NCBI GenBank assembly: GCA_003402375.1
Contig: QFXJ01000040.1
Location: forward strand, 124,001-188,000
Direction of reading: 5' to 3'
Source: Candidatus Nitrotoga sp. CP45
GTDB taxonomy: Bacteria > Pseudomonadota > Gammaproteobacteria > Burkholderiales > Gallionellaceae
Length of the DNA stretch: 64,000 bases
The notes beneath the pieces were generated by a model. The model searched no databases, was not told the origin of the DNA, and worked only from the letters and a program-made list of their open reading frames with translations. Of the stretch, positions 25,062 to 34,322 are shown piece after piece. Position 1 is the stretch's first letter. Every line of letters begins with the position of its first letter. Made by a program: the position numbers and the translations under genes.

Positions 25062-25925
25062 ATGCCTGACCAAACGGCCGGCGAGTTGCTTCAACAGGTC
25101 GAACAGGAGCAAAGAATAGCGATTCTCGTGCTTGGTTGTTTGCAGACTGTTTATGACCGCTGCACCCAAACCATCCGCGCAACCTGGGGATCAAAACCCA
25201 GACGTAACACGGACATTTTTTATGTGTATGGCGGCCAGAATGCTGGCATCGCCCCGGATATGGTCGACATCGAGCATATCATCGGACAGGCTCGGCCGCC
25301 CGAATTGCAAGATTATGAAGTCTGGGTGTCTGGTGACATTATTCTGTGTGGGGCGGCGGATGTGTACGCTGGGCAACAAGATTGTATTTTGCGCAAGCGA
25401 TTGATAGCGTTTGGTTACCTGGCCAATCAACGATGCTACGATTTTGTGTATACGGTGTGCGCATCGAGCTATGTGGATGTTGATGCATTGCAACTATATG
25501 TCAAAAGCCTGCCTATTGCGGGCGTATACCATGGCCCATTGAACGTGCACGAACCCAGCGGTTATCCATTTGTATCCGGATCATCGATCTTGCTCTCGAG
25601 AGACGTTGCAGCGGATCTGGCTGATAACGCAGAGGACATTATTTCTGCCTACCCAGATACCATGCCTGATGATGTCGTAATCGGTCACTGGATTGCGAAC
25701 AAGTACTGCACTGAATCAGTGGCAGAAATCTCCAGCCGCATCGCTACCGATAGAAAGGCGACGAACAACCAGACCTTCGTCATGCCGTATGGCGAAGGGT
25801 TAATGGATTTTGTCTGGTCACTGGCACATAGCCAGGTACCGCAAAAACAAGCCTATCATTACCATTTCCATTCCCGCCGCATGTGGGAGATGGGGAATTT
25901 TCACCGCCGTTTCTTTGCGGCATAG
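25062..25925 (+). CDS. GT31-like (beta-1,3-galactosyltransferase-type) glycosyltransferase
   Basis: AILVLGCLQTVYDRCTQTIR then ATWGS matches the R-x-x-IRxTW opening of GT31 galactosyl/GlcNAc transferases. FIYVYGG-like FYVYGGQNAG, SSYVDVDALQLYVKSLP (position of the DxD), YPFVSGSSILLSRDVAADLA and MPDDVVIGHWI follow in family order. At 287 residues it is soluble, without the type II membrane anchor of eukaryotic relatives. The ATG follows AGAGGTG. It is one more eukaryote-like transferase in this locus. Donor and acceptor are unknown. Confidence 0.75.
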   Translation: MPDQTAGELLQQVEQEQRIAILVLGCLQTVYDRCTQTIRATWGSKPRRNTDIFYVYGGQNAGIAPDMVDIEHIIGQARPPELQDYEVWVSGDIILCGAADVYAGQQDCILRKRLIAFGYLANQRCYDFVYTVCASSYVDVDALQLYVKSLPIAGVYHGPLNVHEPSGYPFVSGSSILLSRDVAADLADNAEDIISAYPDTMPDDVVIGHWIANKYCTESVAEISSRIATDRKATNNQTFVMPYGEGLMDFVWSLAHSQVPQKQAYHYHFHSRRMWEMGNFHRRFFAA

Positions 25926-25993
25926 GAAATCGGTTGCTGGATGAATATTTAGCCCTTATTGGTTCTGATAAATCACCTATCCGAGGATTCCCC

Positions 25994-26482
25994 ATGAACG
26001 ACGAGCCCAAATTGACCGACCGTCAGCAGCAGATTCTTGATTCAATGCGTAGTGCCCTTGGGTCTATACCAATTGCTTCCAGGAGCTGTGGAGATTGCGC
26101 CAAGTGTTGTGAGGGTTGGCTGTCAGGAGAAGTATACGGACATGATTTTTATCCCGGCAATCCTTGTTTTTTTCTGGAAAAAACTTGTTCAATATACAAA
26201 GATCGTCCGGTTGATCCTTGCAGAAATTTTAAATGTAACTGGCTATCAGAGGATGTATTTCCCATGTGGATGAAACCCAGCCTTATTAATGCCATCATCA
26301 TCAAAAAACAAAATAAAAATATGTCGTATTATGAAATAGAACCGGCTGGCGACATCGACACAATCGACTCAAAAACTCTAAACTGGCTGGTTAAATGGGC
26401 GGCAAATACTGGCAGCAATATTCAATATCGTATTGATGGAGAAATAAAAAGAATTGGTTTGCCTGAGTTTATAAAAATGTAA
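25994..26482 (+). CDS. YkgJ-family cysteine-cluster protein
   Basis: I take the ATG at 25994 (MNDEPKLTDRQQQ), preceded by GAGGA. The track start at 25883 overlaps the glycosyltransferase gene without a ribosome site. The protein carries SRSCGDCAKCCEGW, NPCFFLEKTCSIYKDRP and DPCRNFKCNWL, the conserved cysteine pattern of the YkgJ (CxxCxxCC) family, which probably binds metal or an iron-sulphur cluster. Family members often sit beside glycan or hydroxylase genes, but the function is not established. It is 162 residues and cytosolic. Confidence 0.8.
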   Translation: MNDEPKLTDRQQQILDSMRSALGSIPIASRSCGDCAKCCEGWLSGEVYGHDFYPGNPCFFLEKTCSIYKDRPVDPCRNFKCNWLSEDVFPMWMKPSLINAIIIKKQNKNMSYYEIEPAGDIDTIDSKTLNWLVKWAANTGSNIQYRIDGEIKRIGLPEFIKM

Positions 26483-26654
26483 AACTTTATGTCAACTGTC
26501 AGGTTGTTAACATCAATCAAACTTCAATCTAATTGCATATTGTTTATTTCGCAATTCGAGCTTCTTTCAGCATAAGGTGGCCAAGAATATGCATTGCACG
26601 TTGGCAGTTCTAATCGAACTTTGCTTGCTAATCTTAGCTCTTCTTGGCAACCTT

Positions 26655-28100
26655 TTATTCCCAGCGTTCAAATGGCCATGGATGTTTCCTGGCATTGACG
26701 TGACCGGGATCGAAGGCAGTGAGTTCCGAGCGCCCATGCAACAAGCGTTCGATCAACTCGACCCCTTGCATGAAGGAATGGTCCTGATTGCTGACCTCGT
26801 ATTTCCAGAGTCCGAAACGTCCGCGTGAATACACATCATGCTGTTCAAAGTACGGAATGATCTGCGCCAATGCCTCGTTTCGATGCAATCCCGGTGTCGG
26901 ATACCCATAGTCGGCGCGATAGCACCAAGTCGAGACGATATCTTCTCGTCTATGGATTAAGTGGGTATTCAATGCACCCTGGATCACCTGCTCCAGCAAA
27001 GTGCTCGGGTCTACCGGCTTGTGGTGTGATTCGGATACTTCGCACATTAAAGACCAATACTGTGTGCTGTCTGGCACGTTGTTCGGCGAGTAGTTACTGA
27101 ACACGGTCACCCTGTAGAACGGGCAGTTTTCCTCAGGGAAATACATCCAGCTCTTGGTCGCCAACTCCGTTGTGGGTTGGCCGCGTAAACCAAGACCAAT
27201 AATATTCGAACTTGAATGCAAAAGTCCCCGCTCTGCCGCCGGCTTCAAGTGTGATTGCCCGGAGAGTCGAATCAGGTCGGGCAACGGCATAGTAGAGATC
27301 AGGGTGTCGTAGTAAAAAGTCTGGCCATCTTCGGTTCCGATCTCATGCCGATCTAAGTCGATACGGCTGACTGGTGTATTGAAACGGAGCTTTCCTGCGG
27401 GCAACAGCTTTGCGCAGGCCCGCCAAATTGCGCCTGTACCTCCGTGTTTCGGAAATTGAAAGGTATTGTTTGGGCCCCATGAGCGGTCGTCTGTTTTCAT
27501 TACCAGACCTTTTGATAGTATGGCAAGATCCGTGACGGCCACCCGCTCCCCAACCCAATCGGCACTCATCAACTCAGGGGGATAGCCCCAAACCTTGGAG
27601 TTGTATGGGCGCATGAAAATTTCGGCGATACCAGCACCAAACGTTGTTTCGATCCACTGACCGAAATTCGCTGGCTTTACTTGCGCTGAAGCGGCAATCT
27701 CGACCAGACCCTGCAAGCAGCGGGCCTGATCGTCCGCAGGTAGATGATGGATGTTGCTCTGCAATGGGTAAGGAATGAATCTTTCACGCATCCAGACCCA
27801 TGACTCCCGCTGGTGGTGCAGCCAACCATCTGCGCCAAGAAATTCCTGCATCGCCGCATCGAAATAAGCGTAGTGTGAAAACTGAACGTGCCCGCCCACA
27901 TCCCAAGTAAAACCTTTGTCATCAACAAACGATGCCGCCAGTCCGCCAGCTTCGCTGTGACCCTCAAGTAACATCCATGACGAGTGACCGTTGAGCTCCA
28001 ATTGACGGGCAGCCCCCAAGCCGGTGGGGCCCGCGCCGAGGATTAAAATTTGCGCGTCTTGCATCTTGGTCGATAACCGCACCTGTGCATGAACTTTCAT
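26655..28100 (-). CDS. Eukaryotic-type UDP-galactopyranose mutase-like flavoenzyme
   Basis: The protein interconverts UDP-galactopyranose and UDP-galactofuranose if the family assignment holds. ILILGAGPTGLGAARQL is the FAD dinucleotide motif. TWDVGGHVQFSHYAYFD carries the GGHV histidine loop. FMRPYNSKVWGYPPELM, GERVAV, NTFQFPKHGGTGAIWRA, WMYFPEENCPFYRVTVFSNY, STWCYRADYGYPTPGLHR and GRFGLWKYEVSNQDHSFMQG follow. These blocks are much closer to fungal/protist UGM, as I recall its sequence, than to bacterial Glf, which is about 380 residues. The start abuts the upstream decarboxylase stop; an internal ATG at 28064 (MQDAQILILG) is an alternative. It forms a two-gene unit with UDP-glucuronate decarboxylase. 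Confidence 0.82.
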   Translation of the reverse strand: MKVHAQVRLSTKMQDAQILILGAGPTGLGAARQLELNGHSSWMLLEGHSEAGGLAASFVDDKGFTWDVGGHVQFSHYAYFDAAMQEFLGADGWLHHQRESWVWMRERFIPYPLQSNIHHLPADDQARCLQGLVEIAASAQVKPANFGQWIETTFGAGIAEIFMRPYNSKVWGYPPELMSADWVGERVAVTDLAILSKGLVMKTDDRSWGPNNTFQFPKHGGTGAIWRACAKLLPAGKLRFNTPVSRIDLDRHEIGTEDGQTFYYDTLISTMPLPDLIRLSGQSHLKPAAERGLLHSSSNIIGLGLRGQPTTELATKSWMYFPEENCPFYRVTVFSNYSPNNVPDSTQYWSLMCEVSESHHKPVDPSTLLEQVIQGALNTHLIHRREDIVSTWCYRADYGYPTPGLHRNEALAQIIPYFEQHDVYSRGRFGLWKYEVSNQDHSFMQGVELIERLLHGRSELTAFDPGHVNARKHPWPFERWE

Positions 28101-29060
28101 TTACTCATGCTCACTCGCACTTGCAAAGTAGTCAATCGCACGTTGCAGCCCATCATCCAGCGACACATGGGGTGTCCAGCCAAGGACGCGCTGCGCCAAC
28201 TCGATATTGGGCTGGCGCTGTGCCGGGTCGTCCGCAGGTAGTGGTTTGAACTCAAGTTTGGATTTCGAGCGGGTCATGGCAATGATTTTCTGTGCAAGTT
28301 CCAGAATGGTGAATTCGCATGGGTTGCCCAAGTTCATGGGGCCAGTGACTTCGTCGGAAGAACTCATAAGACGTATAAGGCCATCGACCATATCATCCAC
28401 GTAACAAAAGGAACGCGTCTGGACGCCTTTGCCGTAAATGGTGATGCTCTCGCCCCTTAATGCCTGCAGAATGAAGTTCGACACCACTCGGCCATCGCAG
28501 GGATGCATGCGTGGCCCGTAGGTATTGAAGATACGGGCCACCTTTATTTTTAGCGTGTGCTGGCGGTAGTAATCGAAGAACAGAGTCTCGGCACAACGCT
28601 TACCTTCATCGTAACAGGAGCGGGGGCCAATGGGATTCACGTTGCCCCAGTAGTCTTCAGTTTGCGGATGCATCATGGGGTCGCCGTACACCTCGCTGGT
28701 GGAAGCTTGCAGAATCTTGGCCTTGATGCGCTTGGCCAGGCCAAGCATATTGATTGCTCCATGCACGCTGGTCTTGGTTGTCTGCACCGGATCGTGCTGG
28801 TAATGAATCGGTGAAGCGGGACAGGCAAGATTGTAAATTTCGTCCACCTCTACAAAGAGCGGAAAAGTCACGTCGTGACGCAACAACTCGAAATTTGTAT
28901 TGCTAATGAGGTGCGCAATATTGTCTTTGGTACCGGTGAAAAAGTTGTCCACGCACAGCACGTCGTTGCCTTCCGCGAGCAATCGTTCGCACAGATGCGA
29001 ACCGAGGAAACCGGCCCCCCCTGTAACAAGAATGCGCTTGCGCAGGTTATAGCTTCTCAT
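28101..29060 (-). CDS. UDP-glucuronate decarboxylase (UDP-xylose synthase)
   Basis: This extended SDR makes UDP-xylose from UDP-glucuronate. [20 protein letters not shown] is the NAD site, [20 protein letters not shown] is a hallmark of the UXS family, [20 protein letters not shown] contains the catalytic serine region, and [17 protein letters not shown] the YxxxK pair. [20 protein letters not shown] and [20 protein letters not shown] complete it. Length (319) is normal for the soluble bacterial form. Its stop codon directly abuts the mutase start, so the two are cotranscribed. UDP-xylose would serve the locus transferases. Confidence 0.92.
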   Translation of the reverse strand: MRSYNLRKRILVTGGAGFLGSHLCERLLAEGNDVLCVDNFFTGTKDNIAHLISNTNFELLRHDVTFPLFVEVDEIYNLACPASPIHYQHDPVQTTKTSVHGAINMLGLAKRIKAKILQASTSEVYGDPMMHPQTEDYWGNVNPIGPRSCYDEGKRCAETLFFDYYRQHTLKIKVARIFNTYGPRMHPCDGRVVSNFILQALRGESITIYGKGVQTRSFCYVDDMVDGLIRLMSSSDEVTGPMNLGNPCEFTILELAQKIIAMTRSKSKLEFKPLPADDPAQRQPNIELAQRVLGWTPHVSLDDGLQRAIDYFASASEHE

Positions 29061-29332
29061 TGTTATATATCCCTTATGTCAACGTCAGAGCAAATCAGCT
29101 GCAGGTCATGCTTTAAAAGTGTACCAGTAGCCCGCATAAACAAAGTAGAATTGACCTGCCGCTCGGGAGATTGCACTAACGAATACTAGTGAGCCAATAA
29201 TTACCTTTTAAATTACCGCTATAATCGCATCAGAATACCGGGATTTCCCCTCTGACGGAATCGAATGAAGCAGGACGATTCCCCATTGCAGTTACGCTTC
29301 ACCGTTCGCCATCCCAGACCAACGAGGTTCAT

Positions 29333-29950
29333 TTGAAAAAAGTGAAAAAACCGGCACCGCAGGCTTTGCGGCAACCGTCGGCACCCATATCGCGTTGGGG
29401 AGCATCACGCATTCGACTAGCGGTGGGTCGAATTTCCTTTGTCCAGCGTTTCCTCCTGATCTTCGGAGCAACCGCGCTCATAGGTTTCGGCATCGAGGTT
29501 ATTCCCTGGGTGGATCAGCATTTGATCAAGACCTACATCGCCGGTATTGCCTGGATGGCTGGCAATCTGATTAACTTGGCTGGCGGCTTGGCCGATGTAA
29601 ACAAAGCCGTCATCCAGCATCCCGTAAATAGTTTTGCAATTATGGTTGCTAATGGATGCAGCGGCTTGGAGGCGGTCATTTTGCTGGTGGCCGGCATATT
29701 GGCATTCCCTGCCACCTTGCGACAGCGAATCATAGGTTGTGTCGCCGGTACAATGACTATCGTAACGCTCAATCTTCTACGTATCATCAGTCTTTTTTAC
29801 CTCGGCCAATACTCGCAGAAATGGTTTGATTGGGCACATTTCTACGCTTGGGATAACCTCATTATGATCGACGCCCTGGTTGCCTTTTTCCTCTGGGTCA
29901 GGTGGTTGCCCCCATACCAGGGCTCGCGCCATGCCAGCACGCCAGAGTAA
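29333..29950 (+). CDS. xrtH: Exosortase H (IPTL-CTERM-specific)
   Basis: A multi-pass membrane protease/transpeptidase of the exosortase family. The catalytic cysteine is in VANGCSGLEAVILLVAGIL, the arginine in TLNLLRIISLFYLGQYS and the histidine in WAHFYAWDNLIMIDALVAF. At 205 residues it fits the short XrtH type that recognises IPTLxxWG-like C termini. The start is a TTG at 29333 after GAGG; a GTG three codons later is possible. It overlaps the next gene, which matches the known XrtH companion. It is divergent from the UDP-xylose genes. The target in this window is the 958-residue protein at 5504-8380. Confidence 0.88.
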   Translation: MKKVKKPAPQALRQPSAPISRWGASRIRLAVGRISFVQRFLLIFGATALIGFGIEVIPWVDQHLIKTYIAGIAWMAGNLINLAGGLADVNKAVIQHPVNSFAIMVANGCSGLEAVILLVAGILAFPATLRQRIIGCVAGTMTIVTLNLLRIISLFYLGQYSQKWFDWAHFYAWDNLIMIDALVAFFLWVRWLPPYQGSRHASTPE

Positions 29951-30608
29951 GCTATTTCGCGGCTGGTTGATTCGCCTGATCATCTGGCTGGCACCGCTCT
30001 TTGTCGCATGGTGGTGGCTGGGCCTGGCAGAAGGGGGGCTGCACGGACTGAGCATCTTGGCAGCCATGTCACTGCCCATGCTTTTCCATCAGATTGTCAG
30101 TGAGATTGTGCGACAGGAAAATCAATCGTGGATGGTGGTCACGAAGCTGGTTATAGAACACTCCGATCCGAGCAGTTTGGTTGTTATGGTAATCTCCAAG
30201 GAAAAGCTCCTGCACATGATCTTTGGCTTTCCGTTTCTATGGGGACTTCTACTCGCTACGCAGGGAAAACGGGTAAGACGAATTATTTGGGGAACGCTGC
30301 TTCTGATTGTAATTTCCTTGATCGGAATAGCCACAGATTTGTGGGCAAGTCTCGCGGTGATAATCAATCATCAAGTGAGTTTTATCGATGAGGGCGTGGT
30401 ACCGCCGCCTTTTCAGGTGTCTGTCCCTCCTTATCCGGAGTGGCTGCTCCATTTGAGCAGTTTCGCGCGTTATCTGTCCATCTTGATTGTGCCCATGATT
30501 GCGCCAGTTCTGATTTGGGTGATACTTTGTCCGCGTAATATCACTCGTTTGCTGGTGTCCTTGCGGTGGCGGATGCGGGTCAAAAAAACGGGAGCAGTTT
30601 CGATTTAG
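29931..30608 (+). CDS. Exosortase H-associated membrane protein
   Basis: Integral membrane protein encoded directly after xrtH. I prefer the ATG at 29931 (MPARQSKLFRGWLIRLIIWL), inside the xrtH end, over the track start at 29880, which would add an implausible leader. It shows three to four hydrophobic helices (LIRLIIWLAPLFVAWWWLGL; FGFPFLWGLLLATQG; IIWGTLLLIVISLIGIATDL; a C-terminal pair). A large hydrophilic periplasmic loop (VSFIDEGVVPPPFQVSVPPY) lies before the last pair. A protein of this kind regularly accompanies xrtH; its role in sorting is not known. Confidence 0.78.
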   Translation: MPARQSKLFRGWLIRLIIWLAPLFVAWWWLGLAEGGLHGLSILAAMSLPMLFHQIVSEIVRQENQSWMVVTKLVIEHSDPSSLVVMVISKEKLLHMIFGFPFLWGLLLATQGKRVRRIIWGTLLLIVISLIGIATDLWASLAVIINHQVSFIDEGVVPPPFQVSVPPYPEWLLHLSSFARYLSILIVPMIAPVLIWVILCPRNITRLLVSLRWRMRVKKTGAVSI

Positions 30609-31461
30609 CGTTAGCGACTGGGTCTTCACTCGGGCCTCTATTGGTCGCAAAGTTATGTTGATGCATAGAATGCGAGCCTACATGGATGATTGCTAGCCCA
30701 TATGCAAACAATTTGACTCCCTTATGCTTCTTAAGCAGCTTCCAATAAGCGAAGCCCGCGTTTATCGACGAGCAAACTGAGCGCCCCCAGTTTTTATGCT
30801 ATACCCCTAGTCATCCAGCCAAGATGCCGTATGCGCAGTGATGACTGTGCCACGCGATAGCTCACCCATCCGCACAACGTCATTGTAGCGGATCTTTTAT
30901 TTGGGGTCGCACTTCACCTGACACTTTAGCGAAGTAGGCTACAATTATTCCTAATAAAAACAATCATCGAAAACCGGATTTTACAGCTGTTAGGAGTACA
31001 CCGAACTGGCACAAGAAACCGCCAAGCTTTATTTGGTTGTAGTAGTTGTAGTTTAGTTACGATTAGGTTGCAACAGCCTAAGTATGAAGCTTCGGTACTT
31101 GCTCTTGCTGCGCTAGTTGGCATTTGATGTGTTAGAGTATTTGACGCGCAATCAAATGAATCTCACGCGCTCAGTAAAGCATTCGTTATTTGACGGTATA
31201 AACGACGGTAAAAGAAATAAAATCTTTAAGAAAACTTACTGTTTATGCGGGCTTCCGAGCCTCGGCAACAATAGCGTGGGAGTAGGTTTCGGGATCTATC
31301 GGGATCTATCGAAATATATCGCTGGGATGCCCTTCAACCTGACGGTAAATCTGACGGTAAGCAGCAACCTGCGGCCGTTTCAGGCTGGTGCTCGGCATTC
31401 TTATCTTCGCGGCCCTGCTGTTCCGCCGCGACCCCACACCGCAGGTCGGCTCCGCCGTGCC
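30609..31461. other. Gene-poor region with decayed sequence and a TGACGG-type repeat
   Basis: No convincing gene. A minus-strand frame around 30640-30790 reads AGFAYWKLLKKHKGVKLFAY and another piece around 30800-30900 reads VVRMGELSRGTVITAHTASW, both protein-like but short and unconnected. Two degenerate-to-good copies of the tandem TGACGGTAAAT motif lie at 31190 and 31340. The region marks the edge of the accessory segment. Confidence 0.4.
31340..31360 (+). repeat. Tandem TGACGGTAAAT motif, copy 1 (possible att-like site)
   Basis: TGACGGTAAATCTGACGGTAA: two 11-base units in tandem. The same double motif recurs in the same orientation at 35154 and 44490. A weaker version lies at 31190-31212 (TGACGGTATAAACGACGGTA) and a single unit at 34920. 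This copy borders the GC-rich ATPase segment on its left. Confidence 0.65.
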
Positions 31462-34152
31462 TCAGGCTCGGCCTTGAGGCGTCGCAACTTGGCTGGCTCC
31501 GCCGGGCCCATTCGGCTTCCGCGCCCTTCGCCGTGCCCACTTGATGCCTTCGAACCACACCACACTCATCAAGCCCAGTCCGCAGGCAGCGGCCAGCTCG
31601 TGCGCTGGCAAGGGTGCGAATCGCAGCATGCCGACGGCCCAGGGGATATAGAGCGCGGCCAGCAGCAGCGCGAATGCCAGGCCGACGATCACCCACAGCG
31701 TCCTGTTCGGTGTGTGCAGCGTCGCCCAGAGCGAGCGGGTGGCCGAGCGATTCGACAGTAAGAGCGCCAGGTTGCCTATCACCAGGGTGGCGAAGGCAAA
31801 GGCGCGGGCCTCCGGCTCGGGGATTCGCGGACTCGCCCAGGCGAACGCGGCCAGCACCATGGCGAGCACACCCAGGCCCTGCAGCAGCGCCAGCCACAGC
31901 GTGATGCCGCCGAACAGCGGTGCGGCAGCATCACGCGGCGGGCGCTGCATCACGTCGTTTTCGGCCGGTTCGTTCTCGAACGCGATCGAGCAGGCCGGGT
32001 CGATGATGAGCTCGAGCAAGGCGATGTGCATCGGGTACAGCAACGCCGGCCAGCCGAACAGCACCGGCAGCATCGCCATGCCGGCGATCGGCACGTGCAC
32101 CGCGAGGATGTACGACATGGCCTTGCGCAGGTTGTCGAAGATGCGGCGCCCCAGCCGCACCGCCGCTACGATGGCCGCGAAGTTGTCGTCGACGAGAACC
32201 AGCGAGGCCGACTCGCGGGCCACGTCCGTGCCGCGGCCGCCCATGGCCACTCCCACGTGCGCCGCGCTCAACGCCGGGGCGTCGTTCACGCCATCGCCCG
32301 TCATCGCGACGATGTCGCCCCGGGCCTTCAGCGCCTGCACGATGCGCAGCTTCTGCTCGGGCGCGATGCGTGCGCAAACGCTGACGGTGGCCATGCGCTC
32401 GCGCAGGGCCTCGTCGTCGAGCGTCGCGATCTCGTCGCCTGACAGCACGTCGCTGTCGCGTTCGGCCAGTCCCGCCTGATGCGCAATGGCACGCGCCGTG
32501 GCCGGGTAGTCACCGGTAATCATGACCACGCGGATGCCGGCCGCACGGCACTCTGCCACGGCGGCCGGCACCTGGGCACGCACCGGGTCCGCCAGACCGA
32601 GCAGCCCGATGAACTCGAAATCGAAGCCGTGCTCGTCTGCGGGCCAGTCCTGCCCCGCGAACGAACCGCGGGCCACCGCCAGCACGCGCAGTCCCTCGGC
32701 GGCCAGTTCGTCGACCACGCTGGCAATGCGGGACCTTTGCGCATCGTCGAGATGGCACAGGTCCATCACCGTTTCCGGCGCGCCCTTGGCGGCGACGGTA
32801 TGGACGTCGTCACCCGACGCTGCCCACACGTGCGACATCGCGCGCAGCGCTGGGCTGAGCGCGTAGGCCTGCACCAGACGCCAGTCGTGGTGCAGGTGTT
32901 CGGTGTCGGAGAGGAAGCGCTCGCCGAGTTGATGGAAGGCCTTCTCCATCGGGTCGAAGGGGTCGACGACGCTGGCCAGGATCGCCACTTCCACTAGGGG
33001 GTGGAAGGCCTCGGGCAAGTTTCCAGTAGCCACTAAATCCAGAGCGAGGCTATCCTTCAGGTTGACACCACCGGCGGTCAGGTGCGTCACCGTCATGCGG
33101 TTCTCGGTGAGCGTGCCGGTCTTGTCGCTGCACAGCACGGTGGTGGCGCCCAGCGTCTCTATGGCGTTGATCCGGCGGGTGAGCACGCCTTCCTTGGACA
33201 GTCGGCGTGCACCGAGGGCCGGGAACACGGTCAGCACCACCGGGTACTCTTCGGGCAGCATGGCCATGGCCAGGGCGATGCCGGCCAGCAGGGCCTGCAG
33301 CCAGTCGCCCTTGATCAGCCCGTGCACAACGACCAACGTCAGGCTGAGCGCTAACGCCAGCAGGGCCAGGTTTCGCACCAGCTGGGCCGTCTGCTTTTGC
33401 AGCGGCGAACGTTCGTTCGCTACCGTGCCCAGCGCCGTTCCGATGTGGCCGATCTCGCTGCGCTCGCCAGTGGCCGTCACACGCGCCAGCGCGTGCCCCT
33501 GCACGATCAGCGTGCCGGCATAGACCGCCGGTAGTTCGTCGCCGCCGGGCGCAACGCGTGCGGTGTCGGCAGGCTTAGCCGCGGCTGCCAGTTCATCGGG
33601 CAGCGCCACCCGCTTGCCGACTGGAACGGCCTCACCCGTCAGCAACGACTCGTCGACCCGAACGCCTTCGGCCGTCACCAGCAAGGCATCGGCCGGAACG
33701 CGGTCGCCCTCGCTCAGCTTGAGCAGGTCGCCGCGCACCACGTCGCGCCCGGCGATGCGTTGGGGTTGACCGTCGCGGATGACCAGCGCGCGCGGGCTGG
33801 TGAGATCGCGGAGAGCTTCGATGGCGCGCTCCGTCTTGCCTTCCTGGTAGAGGGTGAGCGCCACAGTGACTACCACGAAGCCAAAGAGCGTCAAGCCCTC
33901 CTGCATGTCACCGAACACCAGGTACAGCGTTCCCGCCGCGAGCAGCAACAGGAACATCGGCTCGCGCACGGTCTTGATGGCGATCGACAGCAAGGAGCGG
34001 CGCTGCCCGCCGGGCAGCGCATTGGGGCCGTCCTCGGCCAGACGCTGGGCAACCTGGGCTGCGGACAGACCCGATTCGGGGCCGACAACAGGGGCGGTCT
34101 CGCTTTCGGGTGCCATGCCGCGCTCGGCAAGATCAGATTGGGTCGTGTGCAT
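31462..34152 (-). CDS. Cation-translocating P-type ATPase (P2 type)
   Basis: An 896-residue ion pump of the inner membrane. The N-terminal cation-ATPase domain (GLSAAQVAQRLAEDGPNALP) precedes the first helix pair. The actuator loop has DESLLTGEAVPVGKRV. Helix 4 has MLPEEYPVVLTVFPALGARR. The phosphorylated aspartate is in CSDKTGTLTENRM. The P-domain hinge is TGDGVNDAPALSAAHVGVAM. It resembles Ca2+/Mg2+-type (P2) pumps, but PEEYP replaces the PEGLP of Ca-ATPases, so ion specificity is unclear. Base composition is clearly more GC-rich than its flanks and tandem TGACGG motifs border the segment, which suggests acquisition by transfer. Confidence 0.88.
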   Translation of the reverse strand: MHTTQSDLAERGMAPESETAPVVGPESGLSAAQVAQRLAEDGPNALPGGQRRSLLSIAIKTVREPMFLLLLAAGTLYLVFGDMQEGLTLFGFVVVTVALTLYQEGKTERAIEALRDLTSPRALVIRDGQPQRIAGRDVVRGDLLKLSEGDRVPADALLVTAEGVRVDESLLTGEAVPVGKRVALPDELAAAAKPADTARVAPGGDELPAVYAGTLIVQGHALARVTATGERSEIGHIGTALGTVANERSPLQKQTAQLVRNLALLALALSLTLVVVHGLIKGDWLQALLAGIALAMAMLPEEYPVVLTVFPALGARRLSKEGVLTRRINAIETLGATTVLCSDKTGTLTENRMTVTHLTAGGVNLKDSLALDLVATGNLPEAFHPLVEVAILASVVDPFDPMEKAFHQLGERFLSDTEHLHHDWRLVQAYALSPALRAMSHVWAASGDDVHTVAAKGAPETVMDLCHLDDAQRSRIASVVDELAAEGLRVLAVARGSFAGQDWPADEHGFDFEFIGLLGLADPVRAQVPAAVAECRAAGIRVVMITGDYPATARAIAHQAGLAERDSDVLSGDEIATLDDEALRERMATVSVCARIAPEQKLRIVQALKARGDIVAMTGDGVNDAPALSAAHVGVAMGGRGTDVARESASLVLVDDNFAAIVAAVRLGRRIFDNLRKAMSYILAVHVPIAGMAMLPVLFGWPALLYPMHIALLELIIDPACSIAFENEPAENDVMQRPPRDAAAPLFGGITLWLALLQGLGVLAMVLAAFAWASPRIPEPEARAFAFATLVIGNLALLLSNRSATRSLWATLHTPNRTLWVIVGLAFALLLAALYIPWAVGMLRFAPLPAHELAAACGLGLMSVVWFEGIKWARRRARKPNGPGGASQVATPQGRA

Positions 34153-34322
34153 GCCTAGGCAAAGTCAGCCTCCTCCTTAGTACAGGAAGCTTACGAGCGG
34201 GCCCGGTGCAAGTCCGTGCGGTAGCCAACACAGTCCTCGGTCCGATCAAGTCATGTGCGCATCGGTGATCCGGCCTTGATTGCGGCGATTCGTGAGGTCA
34301 TGCAGGGGCGGGCGGTGGAGGT

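Noticed and set aside
26577-26828. Plus-strand ORF of 83 residues with a hydrophobic start
   Set aside because: Most of it is antisense to the well-supported mutase gene and it has no ribosome site.
30926-31123. 65-residue minus-strand ORF
   Set aside because: No ribosome site, no recognisable family, in a decayed region.
31712-32479. 255-residue plus-strand ORF
   Set aside because: Shadow of the GC-rich P-type ATPase gene; high GC lengthens false ORFs.
34160-34260. GGTGCAAGTCC-like sequence resembling group II intron or structured RNA
   Set aside because: Only a few bases match; no domain V/VI hairpin and no intron-encoded protein nearby.
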